Shown: piece by piece, positions 28,290-39,060 of the stretch | Numbering within the stretch: position 1 is the stretch's first letter | Layout of the letters: each line of letters starts with the position of its first letter | NCBI GenBank assembly: GCA_020629795.1 | Contig: JAHDCR010000007.1 | Span: 7,172-47,283 of the forward strand | DNA from: Candidatus Altimarinota bacterium | GTDB taxonomy: Bacteria > Patescibacteriota > Gracilibacteria > BD1-5 > UBA6164 | Direction of reading: 5' to 3' | DNA: 40,112 nt | Made by a program: the position numbers and the translations under genes | The notes under the pieces: generated by a model | What the model saw: only the letters and a program-made list of their open reading frames with translations | Told to the model about the DNA's origin: nothing | Databases searched by the model: none

Positions 28290-29564
28290 AGTTTCTTCTT
28301 CCCCTGTTTTTAAATTCTTAATAGTATATTTTCATGCATCAAGTTCTTGTTCTCAACAAATAACTATGTGAGAATAATGATTCTTATCTGCATATTTGAT
28401 AGCTTTTTGAAGTTTTTTCTCTGAAAGTCAGAGATTTACATCTTTTCATTCGAGTCTCAGAACACTTGCTACTTTTTGAATATCTGTAAAATGAGCTCCA
28501 TCAAGGAGTGGGAGATAGTATTTAGGAGTATAGACATTTTGAATGTCTTCTAGGAGATTATGCCCTTCTAAAAATAATTTCATTGTCTCATCTCCAGGAG
28601 CAAAACCTATGGCTGGGATGTCTTCTTTTACACCGAATATTTTTGCAAGGCCATTGTATCGTCAACCTCAAAACAGCGCTCTTGGGTTATCAGGATTATT
28701 ATCAAATACTTCAAAAATGATTCCATCGTAATAATCAAACCCTCTAATTAAGTCTCCTGCAAACTCGATTTCAGAACTGTATCAGAGAGCTTCCAAAGAC
28801 TTCATAATGCTCGTAAATTCTCAAAAACTCTCACTTCCAGCCAGAGAGACAAAGCTTTGTTGTAGATCTGTGATAGTTTTTGCAGACATAAAGTCATGAA
28901 GCACTTGAGATTCGCTTCCTAATCATAGTTTAGCAAGTTCATCTTCAAATACATCCTTTTTGAGTTTCGCGTATTTATCTAGCAGTCTCATGAGATCACG
29001 CTTTGTATCATCACTCGTAATATCCAAAACGATAGAGAAAAAATCATTAATGAGTCCCCTATGATTAAGCTTTAAACTATAAGAATCTTTTGGAGCATTA
29101 AAGGCTCGCATGAGCTCGAGAGATAGGGTAAGTATTTCACTATCAGCATTTATGCTAGATTCACCAAAAATGTCAGCATTTAACTGCCAAAATTCTCTAT
29201 TTCTTCATTTTTGAGGTTTTTCATTTCTATAGAAATTCGCAATAGAGAACCATTTTATTGGTTTATCAATTTCTTTCCATTTTCTACTCACCATACGAGT
29301 AACAGTGGGTGTCATCTCTGGACGGATTGCCAAGCCGTCTAATTCACCATTCCTGTTTGTAATTTGAGTCAGCTCTGAACCTCAAACATCTTCTCCAGAT
29401 TTTGCTTTCCAGATATCTGTGGATTCAACAAGTGGACCAAGATATTCCTCAAAACCGTAGCTAAGACACACTCGTCTCCATGTATCAAATATGTGTTTTC
29501 TAATTTTATATTCATCAGGAAACCAGTCACTTGTTCCTTTTGGTGGGGTATTTGCTATTTGCAT
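28278..29564 (-). CDS. hisS: Histidyl-tRNA synthetase
   Basis: Charges tRNA-His. The 428-residue class II enzyme starts MQIANTPPKGTSDWFPDEY, has motif 2 around [30 protein letters not shown], and has the His-binding segments RGFDYYDGIIFEV and the motif 3 region LFGGGRYNGLAKIFG. The anticodon-binding domain begins near YTPKYYLPL. Two TGA-encoded Gly lie in the motif 3 region. It is 44 nt downstream of pgeF and 24 nt upstream of the lysC leader peptide. Confidence 0.93.
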
Positions 29565-29608
29565 GTATGAATTATCTAATAATTATTAGCAGAAGTATAA
29601 AGAAATTT

Positions 29609-30346
29609 TTATGATATCCAAATACCAAAAGCATTATTTCCGTAGCTTTTCTGCTTCATATGACAATGTCGTCTGTAGCTATGAAATTTATCATTATTTT
29701 CATACGTACATTCAGAAGAAATGCTGATATTCTCTACTGTAATACCAGTATCTTGAATTTGTTTTTTAGCTATATTTCTGATGTCTAAATAATATTTTCA
29801 TGGTGATTTAATTGAAGATTGTATAAAGTCAAAATATAACTCTTTAAATGGCTTAATCTCATCAAGTCATAACTGATAGTTTTTTTGAGATATACAAGGT
29901 CATATAAAGACCTGTATGTCCATAATTTTTGATTGAAATTTGTTAGTGAATACATCAATTGTTTTCTTTATAATATCTCACTCTAATCACTTTCTTCCAG
30001 CATGTATAACTCAAATAGTTTTTGATACTCTATCATGCAGCATAATCGGTACACAATCAGAGGCTAGAACAAATATAGCAAGGTCAGTCAGATTTGAAAC
30101 AATCGCATCTCCTGAAAGAATAGAGTGTTTATTAGCATCAGACAAAATGACTACTTTTGAACTGTGATATTGGTTTAAAATTTGTACTTGTTTTCAAATC
30201 TGCTCGGATAATACCCTGATATTAGTTTCAGAAACTCCTCTATCCTCTCAGTCGTATTTAGGAATTCGAAACAAATATGGTTTCCCTATAATTCAAAGAA
30301 AAACCTGGGGCCAAATATTATCAGGAAGGATTATATTCATATACAT
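29609..30346 (-). CDS. pgeF: YfiH/PgeF family multicopper-fold protein
   Basis: A 245-residue protein of the YfiH (DUF152, laccase-domain) family. Members act as purine-nucleoside phosphorylase/deaminase-like enzymes and, in E. coli, as the peptidoglycan editing factor PgeF. Conserved segments: ASDCVPIMLHD, VIHAGRKGLEGDIIKKTI (family HAGWRG), FIGPCISQKNYQLG and SSECTY..FHSYRR. The His and Cys residues of these motifs form the zinc site. Two ATGs are possible (30346 or 30340). It lies 27 nt downstream of comM. Confidence 0.82.
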
Positions 30347-30373
30347 AGAGTATATATTATGGCTTCGTAAATA

Positions 30374-31909
30374 CTAATTTTCTTCTCTTTTTCTATAACT
30401 CAATGATTCTAACACATGATTTACTTGTATATCGACAGAATTTTCTAAATCAGCTATGGTTCTACTGAGTTTTAAAATTCTATAGTAACTCCTTGCGGAT
30501 AGATTCATTGTTTTTACTGCATTTTGAAGAATTCATTCTGACTCTGCATCTAAAATACATAATGATTTAATATCCTTAGAAGACATCTCAGAGTTTGATG
30601 ATATCCCCATTCATGTAAAACGCTCAAGCTGAATATTACGCGCAGCTTGGACACGTATTTGTACTTCTTTTGAGCTCTCGGCTAATGTAGCATTAGAAGC
30701 TCTGAAATCTTCTGTAGGGACTTTTGGAACCTCAATATACATATCTACTCTATCTAGTAGTGGTCAAGAAAGTCTTCATCTATAGTTTGCTATTTGATTG
30801 TTAGAACATATACACTGTTTGTCTGGATCAGTGAGATATCCACAAGGACATGGATTCATAGCTCCAACAAGAGAAAATTTTGCTGGATAGTTATAACTCG
30901 CATTCACTCGAGTTACTGTAATTTCTCAATCTTCAAGTGGTTGACGTAAGACCTCTAGTACAGTTTTCTGAAATTCTAGTATCTCATCTAAAAATAATAT
31001 TCACTTATGAGCTAAAGATATTTCTCATGGTTTAGCTTGCCTACCTCCTCAAATGATACTTACAGAACTTGTAGTATGGTGTATGGCTCTAAAAGGTCTT
31101 TCAGTAATGAGAGGATGTTCATTTGATAGGAGTCAAGAAATTGAATATATCTTGGATATTTCAATTGCTTCATCCAGTGTTAAATCAGGAAGAATACCTG
31201 AAAGAGATTTTGCAAGAAGCGTTTTTCCAGATCATGGAGGTCATTCCATAAGAATATTATGTCCACCAGCAGCTGATATTTCTAATGCTCTTTTTGCATG
31301 TGATTGTCATATAATATGTGCAAAATCATATCAATTTCCAATCTTTTCTCACCGTAGTGATGAAAGATCTAAAATATCTTCTGGTCTATATTCCTCATCT
31401 TTATTGAGTATATCAATAAGCTGGGTAAGATTATGAATCTTGATTACTTCTATATCAGGAATAATAGAAGCTTCTTTAGTATTTTCAGCAGGTATAAAAA
31501 GTCGCTTAAAGCCCTTTTCTTTTGCTCAGATAGTAGCTGGAAGGACAGAAGGGATATGACGTAAAGAGCCGTCAAGAGATAGCTCTCAGAGGAATATACT
31601 TCCCTTAACAAGCTCATCATTTTTTATATATCATTGATCGAGTAATATTCCAATAGCGATTCATAAATCAAAGCTTGGTCCAGTTTTTTTAATATTCGCT
31701 GGAGCTAAATTAACTGTAATCCTACTTGGAGGTATTTTAGCACCAGCTGATTTCAGTGCGCTTCTGAGTCTCTCTTTACTTTCTTGGACTCACTGATCCG
31801 GTAATCATACTATAGTAAAAGCTGGGAGTCACTGGTTTATGTCTACCTCTATATCTACTACTGTAGTATCTAGACCATTTACTGTTATAGCGTGCGTTAA
31901 TGATATCAT
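30374..31909 (-). CDS. comM: ComM/YifB family Mg-chelatase-like AAA+ ATPase
   Basis: A 511-residue protein. The N-terminal domain begins MISLTHAITVNGL and includes [28 protein letters not shown]. The AAA+ core has Walker A EGPPGSGKT and Walker B GILFLDEILEF, then GAMNPCPCGY with its Cys cluster and LSGPLLDRVDMYIEV (sensor/arginine-finger region). The C-terminus is a Mg-chelatase helical domain. ComM is a hexameric helicase that promotes branch migration during natural transformation. Several critical Gly, including those flanking LPAF and the Gly before PPGSGKT, are TGA-encoded. A 217-bp non-coding gap separates it from secY. The stop is TAG. Confidence 0.92.
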
Positions 31910-32085
31910 CTCTTAATTATGTTATGTGCTAATATTATGTATATATCAAGTATATATATTGAGTATATAAATAATTAATTCATAATCAAAATAGGATAAT
32001 CAATTTATCTATACAATTTTTGCGTTATAAGGATGATAAATTAAAATTATATTAAATCTATAATAAAAAACTTAGTACATAAAAA

Positions 32086-32109
32086 AAGACTAGAAGTAAT
32101 TCAAGTCTT
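32086..32109 (-). terminator. Terminator of the S10/spc operon after secY
   Basis: The stem AAGACT (32086-32091) / AGTCTT (32104-32109) has a further GAA/TTC pairing inside and T7 on the minus strand. It lies 18 nt past the secY stop. The rest of the gap to comM (31910-32085) is very AT-rich and holds no gene or RNA that I recognise. Confidence 0.6.
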
Positions 32110-32126
32110 ATTTATCTTTCAAATTT

Positions 32127-33395
32127 CTATTTATATTTTGAGTAATCAAACATCTTCATGTCACCATCGATTCTTCTAATAATATCTAGTATTACTGATA
32201 CAATAATGATAAGACCAGCACCAGTTACTATAAGATCAACTGATTGACCTAGGAATTTTCCTAATATATATGGAAGTACAGCAATGAGTGCTAAGAACGA
32301 ACCTCCAAAAAGATTTAAATGATTAGATACTTTTTGTAAGTAATTAGCTGTATCTTCTCCAGGTCTAATTCCTGGTATATATCATCCTCTTTTTTGAATA
32401 TTTTCTGCAACTTGTTCTGTATTGAAAGTAATAGAAACATAGAAAAATGAGAAAGCTAATACTAGAGCAAAGTAAATAGCGATGAAATACCAAGATGGAT
32501 TATCTAAAGAAAAATATCTTACTAAGAAATCTCAAATGTTTGATGCATTCCCTCCACTCGTATTTGATAGTATTTGACCTAAAATTGCTGGGAAAGTAAT
32601 AATAGAAATTGAGAAAATGATAGGTATCATACCTGCCTGATTAATCTTTATTGGAAAATAAGATTTTTCCTCTCAACCTGTTTTAGCATAAATAATTGGA
32701 ATTCTTCTGTGCCCCTCAGTAAATTTTATAATAACATATATGATTGCAAGAGTAGCAAGTAATAGTCCAGCAAATAATGAATACTGACTCGTAGAGATGT
32801 ATCCACTAATAACACCAGGAGTAGTAGATAGAACTCAAGCCATAATAATGATTGATATACCATTAGAGATACCGTATTCAGTCATTACTTCACCAAGCCA
32901 CATGAGGAATATAGTACCTGCAGTAGCTATTAACATCGCAGAGAGAACGATTCATGCATCAGCAGTATTAATTATAGTCCCACCTGCTAAAGAGTTAAGA
33001 AGAACTATCATACCATAACTTTGCAAGAAAGCTATTGGAAGAGTCAGAAGTCTTGTATATTTTGTGATTTTTTTCTGACCTTGTTCTCCTTGTTTTTGTA
33101 ACTCTCAAATTCGTGGTACAATAACTCATAGAAGTTGAATAATAATCACAGCATTAATATATGGTGAAAGCCCCATTAGAATAATAGAGAAATTTTGTAG
33201 ACCACCTCACATAAGTGCAGAAAAGAATGACAATCCTTTTTGACCATCAATAATCGCTGCTAAACCTGCAGTATTTACTCCTGGAATTGGTATTACAGAA
33301 AGAAACTTGTAAACAAGTACTAGAAGAAGTGTTGCTATTATTTTTTTACGTAAATCTTTAATAGAAAAGATTGATGTAAGTGTATTTACTATCAT
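32127..33395 (-). CDS. secY: Protein translocase subunit SecY
   Basis: Channel subunit of the Sec translocon in the cytoplasmic membrane. The 422-residue protein has about ten membrane helices. It includes [11 protein letters not shown] near helix 1, the plug-region [41 protein letters not shown] and the cytoplasmic loop [11 protein letters not shown]. The C-terminus has [19 protein letters not shown]. Last gene of the ribosomal cluster. adk, map, infA and rpmJ, often next, do not follow: comM lies downstream. The stop is TAG. Confidence 0.95.
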
Positions 33396-33438
33396 AAAAG
33401 TTAATTATTCAATATTTTGTAAATTATACATAAAAGAA

Positions 33439-33462
33439 GAAAAAATCCAAGCTATGCTTGGA
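33439..33462 (-). terminator. Hairpin terminator between rplO and secY
   Basis: TCCAAGC (33446-33452) pairs with GCTTGGA (33456-33462) over a 3-nt loop. On the minus strand it is followed by ATTTTTT and a T/C-rich stretch. It lies 17 nt past the rplO stop, so it could reduce secY transcription relative to the ribosomal genes. Confidence 0.65.
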
Positions 33463-33478
33463 CTATTTTCATTCTTAA

Positions 33479-33940
33479 TTAAGAAACAGAAACGTTGAGT
33501 GTCCCACCAGCTTTTTCAACAGCTGCTTTAGCAGAGCTAGAAGCTACATCAACAGTTATAGAAACTTTTGATTTTAATTCACCATTCCCTAAAAGTTTTA
33601 CACCTAAAGATTTTCTTGTTATCACTCCTGTTTCAAGAAGAGTATCTTTTGTTATTTCCTTTGCTCATTTAGTAATAGCAAATTCAACATCTGAAAGGTT
33701 TATAATGTTGTAATGCTTTTTAAATTTTGCATTAGAGAAACCTTTGAGTTTTGGCATTCTTCTAAAAAGTGGAGTTTGACCACCCTCAAACCAATCAGGT
33801 ACTCATCCACCTGATCTACAGTTTTGACCGTTCATTCCTCTACCACAAAATGTTCCTACTCCAGAACCATTTCATCGTCCTACTCTTTTAGATTTCTTTC
33901 TGCTCCCGGCAGTAGATTTGATTGTTTGTGTTGTAAGCAT
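33479..33940 (-). CDS. rplO: 50S ribosomal protein L15
   Basis: A 153-residue large-subunit protein. The N-terminus is the basic, Gly-rich extension that threads into 23S rRNA ([26 protein letters not shown]). [16 protein letters not shown] follows, then the globular domain with [30 protein letters not shown]. The Gly in GRGNG and in the SGGGVP segment are partly TGA-encoded. It follows rpsE directly: rpmD, normally between them, is absent. Confidence 0.95.
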
Positions 33941-33973
33941 AATACCTGATTTTATTAAATTGTTGTATAAAGA

Positions 33974-34456
33974 CTATTTGAAGCTAGTAAGAGCTTTCAT
34001 AGTTGCTTTTGCATTATTAAGGAGGTTTGAAGAACCATATCTTTTAGCAAGAATATCACTATAACCAGCAACAGAGAGAACTTTTCTCGCAGATCCACCA
34101 GCAATAATTCCAGTACCTTTTGAAGCAGGATGAACCATTATTTTAGCCGCTTTAAATTTAGCAGTAATTTCATATGGAACAGTGCCATTCTCCATTTTAA
34201 CAGTGATTAGGTGTTTTTTAGCATCTGCAATTGCTTTTGCGATAGCATCTACTACTTCCCAACTTTTTCAAGTTCCAAGTCATACTCTTCCTTTACCATC
34301 TCAGATTACCATAACGGCTCTAAATCTAAGCTGACGACCACCAGCAGTAACTCTTGTTACTCTATCAATCGCAAGAAGTTCTTCTTTAAACTCTTTTTTT
34401 GGTTTAAAATTATCTCTTCCTCCTTTTCTAGGATTTCTCTTTCCTTCGAATGCCAT
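33974..34456 (-). CDS. rpsE: 30S ribosomal protein S5
   Basis: A 160-residue small-subunit protein near the decoding and mRNA-entry sites. It begins MAFEGKRNPRKGGRDNF. The double-stranded-RNA-like N-terminal fold contains [37 protein letters not shown], and the C-terminal half has VPYEI, PASKGTGIIAGGSARKVLSVAGYSDILAKRYGSSN. Three Gly in the first half (in GDGKG, GLGT and TGKS) use TGA. Confidence 0.95.
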
Positions 34457-34474
34457 AAATTTGTATAAAAATAA

Positions 34475-34819
34475 TTAAAATTTTAGTCCTCATTCTCTTG
34501 CTGCATCAGCGAGAGCTTTTACTCTTCCGTGGTATGAAAATCATCCTCTATCGAAAACAATAGTATCGATTTTAAGATCTTTAGCTACCTTAGCAATTTC
34601 AGATCAAACTTTTCCAGCAAGCTCAGTTTTAGTAGCTTTATCTTTCATTTTTAAATCTGAAACATATGCAAGAGTTTTACCAGCTTCATCATCAATAAGT
34701 TGAGCAGTTATATGAGAAGTACTTCTAAAAATACTGAGTCTTGGTCTGCTCGCAGTACCTGAAATTTGAGATCTAACTCTCGCTTTTCTTCTGAGTCTAT
34801 TTACTTGTTTTTGTAACAT
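34475..34819 (-). CDS. rplR: 50S ribosomal protein L18
   Basis: A 114-residue protein that brings 5S rRNA to the large subunit. It has the basic start [33 protein letters not shown], then HITAQLIDD, and the C-terminal [21 protein letters not shown]. Two Gly (after KV and near the C-terminus) are TGA codons. Order and spacing are those of the spc operon (18 nt before rpsE). Confidence 0.95.
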
Positions 34820-34855
34820 AGCTATATTGCTTAGTTTTAAATATTATAATGAGTC

Positions 34856-35395
34856 TTATTTCGCACCAGTTTTACCAGCTTTTCTTCTAACATGTTCTCC
34901 AAGATACTTAATACCTTTTCCTTTATATGGTTCAGGTTTTTTCTTAGCCTTAATCTTAGAAGCGAATTGACCAACTCTTTGTTTATCTATACCAGATATA
35001 TGAAGTACATTTTTAGCTTTTTCATCCATAGCAGCAGATAAATCAGAAGGAACTTCCATTTCTACTTTATGTGAATATCCAATAGAAAGAATAAGTTTCT
35101 TTCCTTGAACTTCAAACTTATACCCTACACCATTAATCTCTAATGATTTTTTGTAACCGTTTGAAACTCATTCAACCATATTAGCTATGACAGCTCTAGT
35201 AGTTCCCCAAAGAGCTTTACCTGCATCATCAAGTTTTGTAACTATAACATTTCCATCCTCAACATTAACAGCAACAGTCTTAGAAAAATCGAAACTTAGA
35301 GTTCCTTTTTCTCCTTTCACTTCTACTGTATTTCAAGTAATTTTAACTTCTACCTTTTCTGGTATTACTACCGGTAGCTTTCCTATTCTAGACAT
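34856..35395 (-). CDS. rplF: 50S ribosomal protein L6
   Basis: A 179-residue protein at the factor-binding side of the large subunit. It starts MSRIGKLPVVIPEKVEVKITGN and contains two L6 repeats. The second includes GVGYKFEVQGKKLILSIGYSH, and the C-terminus holds PEPYKGKGIKYLGEHVRRKAGKTGAK, the typical rRNA-binding end. Two Gly codons in the first half are TGA. Confidence 0.95.
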
Positions 35396-35460
35396 TTTTT
35401 AAAAATTTTAATTAAATTACGATAGAATATATTCTATCTGCATTATTATTGTTTACTAAA

Positions 35461-35856
35461 TTAGTAAACCTCACAAAGAAGTTCTCCACCTACTTTTAGG
35501 CTTCTTGCTTCGTATCCAGTAACAACACCTTTTGGAGTTGAAACAATATAGATACCTTTTCCATTTCTAGATTTTTTTATATCATTACTTCCAAGGTAAA
35601 TTCTTTGACCAGGCCTAGATATTCTTTTAAATGTAGGAACAACAAGTGTTTTTCTAACATCGTTTAATACTATTTGTAGGTCTTTTTTTCCTCCTCCAAG
35701 ATCATTTTCTGAGTAATCAGCAATATACTTATTCTTTTTTAGAATTTTAAGAATATCAGACTTAATTCTTGAGTATGGAACAGAAATATCTTCTTTTCGA
35801 GCAAGATACGCATTTCGTATTCTTGTGAGTAAATCTCCTATCGGATCCATTATCAT
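35461..35856 (-). CDS. rpsH: 30S ribosomal protein S8
   Basis: A 131-residue protein that binds 16S rRNA helix 21 and in many bacteria represses the spc operon. MIMDPIGDLLTRIRNAYLARKED and the C-terminal KGIYIVSTPKGVVTGYEARSLKVGGELLCEVY are characteristic. No TGA codon is used. An alternative ATG lies two codons in (35850). Confidence 0.95.
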   Translation of the reverse strand: MIMDPIGDLLTRIRNAYLARKEDISVPYSRIKSDILKILKKNKYIADYSENDLGGGKKDLQIVLNDVRKTLVVPTFKRISRPGQRIYLGSNDIKKSRNGKGIYIVSTPKGVVTGYEARSLKVGGELLCEVY

Positions 35857-35900
35857 ATGACAATATTTATGAAACTAAAACGTGTATTAACAATTTTCTA

Positions 35901-36125
35901 TTACCAACTTGATTTTCTAACACCTGGAAGTTCTCCAGCGTTTGCTTTTTCTCTGAAACATATTCTACAAATTCCATATTTTCCAAGAAATCATCTGGTT
36001 CTTCCACAGACTCCACAACAATTAAATACTTTTGTTGCTTCAACTGGTTTTCTTCCATCAGCTATTGCTTGGAGAAATTTCTTTTTCAGTTTTTGAGATT
36101 TTGCAATCTTTGATTTTCTAGCCAC
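35901..36125 (-). CDS. rpsN: 30S ribosomal protein S14, zinc-binding form
   Basis: A 74-residue S14 with the zinc ribbon CGVC and CRIC (C+ or type Z) and the conserved end GELPGVRKSSW. It starts with GTG (36125-36123, then ARKSKIAKSQ), since no ATG is in frame. It is about 13 residues longer than the classic 61-residue zinc form, through an insertion before the first Cys pair (QAIADGRKPVEATKVFN). One Gly of TRGFLGKYG is TGA. Confidence 0.9.
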
Positions 36126-36149
36126 TTTGTGATTATTTAAAAAAGTATA

Positions 36150-36689
36150 TTACTTAGCAAATGGGAATCCCATTTCTGTAAGGAGTGCTCTACCAGCATC
36201 AGCTGATTTTGCAGTAGTTTTTACCGTAATTTGTAATCCATGGTTTTTAACTACATCATCCTGTGGTACTTCTGGGAAAATTGTATGTTCCTTTATACCA
36301 AAGTTATAATTTCCTTCACTATCAAATGATTTTGAGCTTATACCTCTGAAATCACGTACTCTTGGAAGAACAATTGTTACAAGCTTCTCTAGGAAGTTAT
36401 ACATATTGTCACCTCTTAGTGTAACTGTAAGACCAACTGGCATACCTGCTCTAAGCTTAAAGTTAGAAATTGCCTTTTTAGCATTTTTAACTACAGGAGC
36501 TTGTCCTGAAATAAGCGAAAGGTGTTCAAGAAGTACAGAGTAGTCCTTATTACCATTACGGATATAAGTTCAGATACCCATATTGAGTACAACTTTTTCA
36601 AGTTTTGGAACTTCCATAATATTTTCACATCCAAGATCCTTCATTAGCTTTGCAGCGATCTTGTTATTATATGTATCTTTTAAAGTCAT
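36150..36689 (-). CDS. rplE: 50S ribosomal protein L5
   Basis: A 179-residue protein that contacts 5S rRNA and P-site tRNA. It runs from MTLKDTYNNKIAAKLMKDLG through VPKLEKVVLNMGIG (the second Gly is TGA), VVKNAKKAISNFKLRAGMPVGLTVTLRG, and RVRDFRGISSKSFDSEGNYNFGIKEHTIFPE to a short C-terminus LLTEMGFPFAK. Length and motif order are standard. Confidence 0.95.
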
Positions 36690-36703
36690 CTGAAATGAAA
36701 TAA

Positions 36704-37048
36704 TTATTTAATAATACAATCTTTTGGCTCTTTTTTATTGTCTTTTGCTGCTTTTTTTGAAAAACGGAATTTTTTATTTTTTCCTTTTTCTTCAATCATC
36801 ACATATCCGACTCTCGTAGGTTTTTGTGTAATTGAACATAATAACATAGCGTTAGAAGCATCAATGGCTTTTTCCATTTTTAGGATTTGACCAGGAGTAG
36901 TTCCTTGCTTTTTTATATGCTTTGTAACAACGTTTACTCATTCTATTAGAATTCTGTTAGTTTTCAGAAATACTTTTAAAACTTTTCCACTTGTTCATTT
37001 ATCTTTACCAGCTATCACTGTAACTGTATCTCAAGTTCTTATTTTCAT
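36704..37048 (-). CDS. rplX: 50S ribosomal protein L24
   Basis: A 114-residue assembly-initiator protein. It has the KOW motif in the first 35 residues (MKIRTGDTVTVIAGKDKGTSGKVLKVF), then IEGVNVVTKHIKKQ. A Lys-rich C-terminus (EEKGKNKKFRFSKKAAKDNKKEPKD) follows the core. Three Gly in the KOW half are TGA-encoded, which is why no long standard-code frame exists here. Confidence 0.93.
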
Positions 37049-37067
37049 AATTTTTATTATCGTTTAA

Positions 37068-37436
37068 TTATAAAACCTCAGGAGCGAGAGATACTATTTT
37101 ATTATAGCCTTTCCCTTTGAGTTCTCTTGCAACAGGTCCGAATATACGAGTTCCTTTTGGTTGTCCGTTATCATCTATGATTACACAAGCGTTATCATCG
37201 AATCTTACATAACTCCCATCAGTTCTTCTTACTTCTTTTGCTGTTCTCACAACTACTGCTTTTACTACCTTTTTCTTTTTTATACTTCCATCTGGAGAAG
37301 CCTTTTTCACTGAACATACTATGATGTCACCTATAGAAGCATATCTTCTATGAGAACCACCAAGTACTTTAATACAAAGAACTTCTTTTGCTCCAGAGTT
37401 ATCTGTAACAGCGAGTCTTGTTTCTGTTTGTATCAT
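37068..37436 (-). CDS. rplN: 50S ribosomal protein L14
   Basis: A 122-residue highly conserved protein at the subunit interface. It starts [28 protein letters not shown] and contains [29 protein letters not shown]. It uses no TGA although it has many Gly, in line with codon bias in highly expressed genes. Confidence 0.96.
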   Translation of the reverse strand: MIQTETRLAVTDNSGAKEVLCIKVLGGSHRRYASIGDIIVCSVKKASPDGSIKKKKVVKAVVVRTAKEVRRTDGSYVRFDDNACVIIDDNGQPKGTRIFGPVARELKGKGYNKIVSLAPEVL

Positions 37437-37470
37437 AATAAATTGTAACTTTAGTCTTTAAAAATCTTAA

Positions 37471-37695
37471 TTATGCCACCGCAAGTGTCCATCTTTTTTG
37501 TTTTGATAGTGGTCTAGATTCATTTATTGTTACCACATCCCCTATGTTACTTGAGTTGTTTTCATCATGTGCATAAAACTTTTTAGTTACCTTATACTTT
37601 TTATGGTATTTTGGATGACTTTTGTATGTATCAACTGATACTACAATTGTTTTGTCCATTTTGTTACTCACAACTGTTCCTGTAATAGTTCTCAT
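37471..37695 (-). CDS. rpsQ: 30S ribosomal protein S17
   Basis: A 74-residue OB-fold protein binding 16S r[33 protein letters not shown] and [18 protein letters not shown] are diagnostic. The frame stays open upstream to an ATG at 37758. I chose the internal ATG at 37695 because the family begins there and the longer start would overlap rpmC. Confidence 0.94.
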   Translation of the reverse strand: MRTITGTVVSNKMDKTIVVSVDTYKSHPKYHKKYKVTKKFYAHDENNSSNIGDVVTINESRPLSKQKRWTLAVA

Positions 37696-37720
37696 ATATA
37701 TGATATATTTTCTAGTAAAA

Positions 37721-37933
37721 TTATTTAGCCCCGAGACTGATTGTTTTAAGAGAAGCAATATATCTTCTCATTGCTTTAATGAGGTGAGTTTGTTTTACTT
37801 CACCAACAGCAAGCTTCATTTTTAGAGTGAAAAGTACTTTTTCAGCTCCTTTGATTTCTTCATTGATTTTTTCTGCTGATAGTTTTCTCACAGCATCTGA
37901 AGATTTCATTTTTAGATCTTTAATTTCTTTCAT
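37721..37933 (-). CDS. rpmC: 50S ribosomal protein L29
   Basis: A 70-residue two-helix protein at the peptide exit tunnel. [65 protein letters not shown] has the helix-turn-helix pattern of the family. It has no TGA codons. It sits 12 nt after rplP and 25 nt before rpsQ. Confidence 0.93.
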   Translation of the reverse strand: MKEIKDLKMKSSDAVRKLSAEKINEEIKGAEKVLFTLKMKLAVGEVKQTHLIKAMRRYIASLKTISLGAK

Positions 37934-37945
37934 GTTGCAGAGTGA

Positions 37946-38350
37946 TTAATCAACTATAATTTTTGTCTTCACTGGAAGCTTATAAGCAGCCAGCGAGAAA
38001 GCTTCCCTTGCAACTTCTGGAGCTACTCATGTCATTTCAAAGAGTATTCTACCAGGTTTTACAGGAGCCCTATACATTTCAACAGATCATTTACCTCAAC
38101 CCATCGGTACTTCAAGCGGCTTAGCTGTATAAGCTTTATCTGGAAAGATTCTTATCCAGATTTTTCCACCTCTTTTTACATAACGTACCATTGCTCTTCT
38201 CGCTGATTCTATCTGACGAGAAGTTATATAACCTCGAGTTGTAGCCTTAAGAGCGTAGTCACCAAATGCAATTTCTGCACCTCTGGTAGCACTCCCTTTG
38301 AGACGACCTCTCATGGTCTTTCTATATTTGGTTTTTTTTGGTTGTAACAT
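37946..38350 (-). CDS. rplP: 50S ribosomal protein L16
   Basis: A 134-residue protein near the A site. It starts [34 protein letters not shown]. The invariant segment PLEVPMGGGKGSVE contains two TGA-encoded Gly, strong support for the code. The C-terminus is [28 protein letters not shown]. Confidence 0.95.
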
Positions 38351-38379
38351 TGTAAGCCAAGTTAGTATATAAATATTCT

Positions 38380-39030
38380 CTAAGAGTCAAGTTTTTTATT
38401 TTTTTTATAGATATCTCCTTTGTATATCCACACCTTTAATCCAATCGTACCGTAAATAGTTTCAGCTCTCACTGTAGTGTAATCAATATTAGATCTAATA
38501 GTTTGTGTTGGGATATTTCCTTCTTTAAACGTTTCTTTTCTTGCTATTTCAGCACCATTTAGTCTTCCACCAACTTTTACCTTGATACCAAGAGCTCCTT
38601 TTTCCATTGCTTTTTGAAGAGCTTGTTTGATAGCTCTCTTATATGGCATTCTTTTTTCAATTTGATTTGCTATAGAGAAACCAACAATCTTAGCATTTGT
38701 GTCTGGTTGTTTAATTTCTTTTACGTTAATAACGAATTTTCCTCCAAACTTGTTTTGAAGTTTTGTTTTCATTTCTTCTACTTGTTCTCCTGTCTTACCA
38801 AGAATAAGAGACGCTTTTGAAGTAAATATATCAACAACAACTGATTCTTCATTTTTTGATATAAGTATATCTCATACAGGAATACCTGTAAGTTGTTTAT
38901 CAAGCAATTCTCTTACTTTGATATCGTGAAGAAGTGCATCTTTATATTGTTTCTTATCACCGTACCAAGAAGATTTCCAGTTTACGATATAAGGGAGACG
39001 GAATGCGATTGGACTAACTTTATGTCACAT
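38380..39030 (-). CDS. rpsC: 30S ribosomal protein S3
   Basis: A 216-residue protein with an N-terminal KH domain, lining the mRNA entry channel. It opens [23 protein letters not shown], with Gly2 a TGA codon. The KH loop reads [12 protein letters not shown], and the C-terminal domain has [25 protein letters not shown] and [14 protein letters not shown]. It is separated from rplV by an unusually long structured spacer. Confidence 0.95.
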
Positions 39031-39060
39031 AGACAAATATATTTATAGTTTAAAATTCTT

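Noticed and set aside
31053-31436. 127-codon plus-strand open frame
   Set aside because: It is antisense to the AAA+ core of comM, which has full family motifs; the plus frame shows no recognisable pattern.
31910-32085. Possible RNA gene or replication origin in the AT-rich gap before comM
   Set aside because: It is only AT-rich with short TATA runs; no DnaA-box cluster or stable structure was found.
37696-37758. Longer N-terminus for rpsQ
   Set aside because: The extra 21 residues overlap rpmC and have no counterpart in S17; the ATG at 37695 matches the family start.
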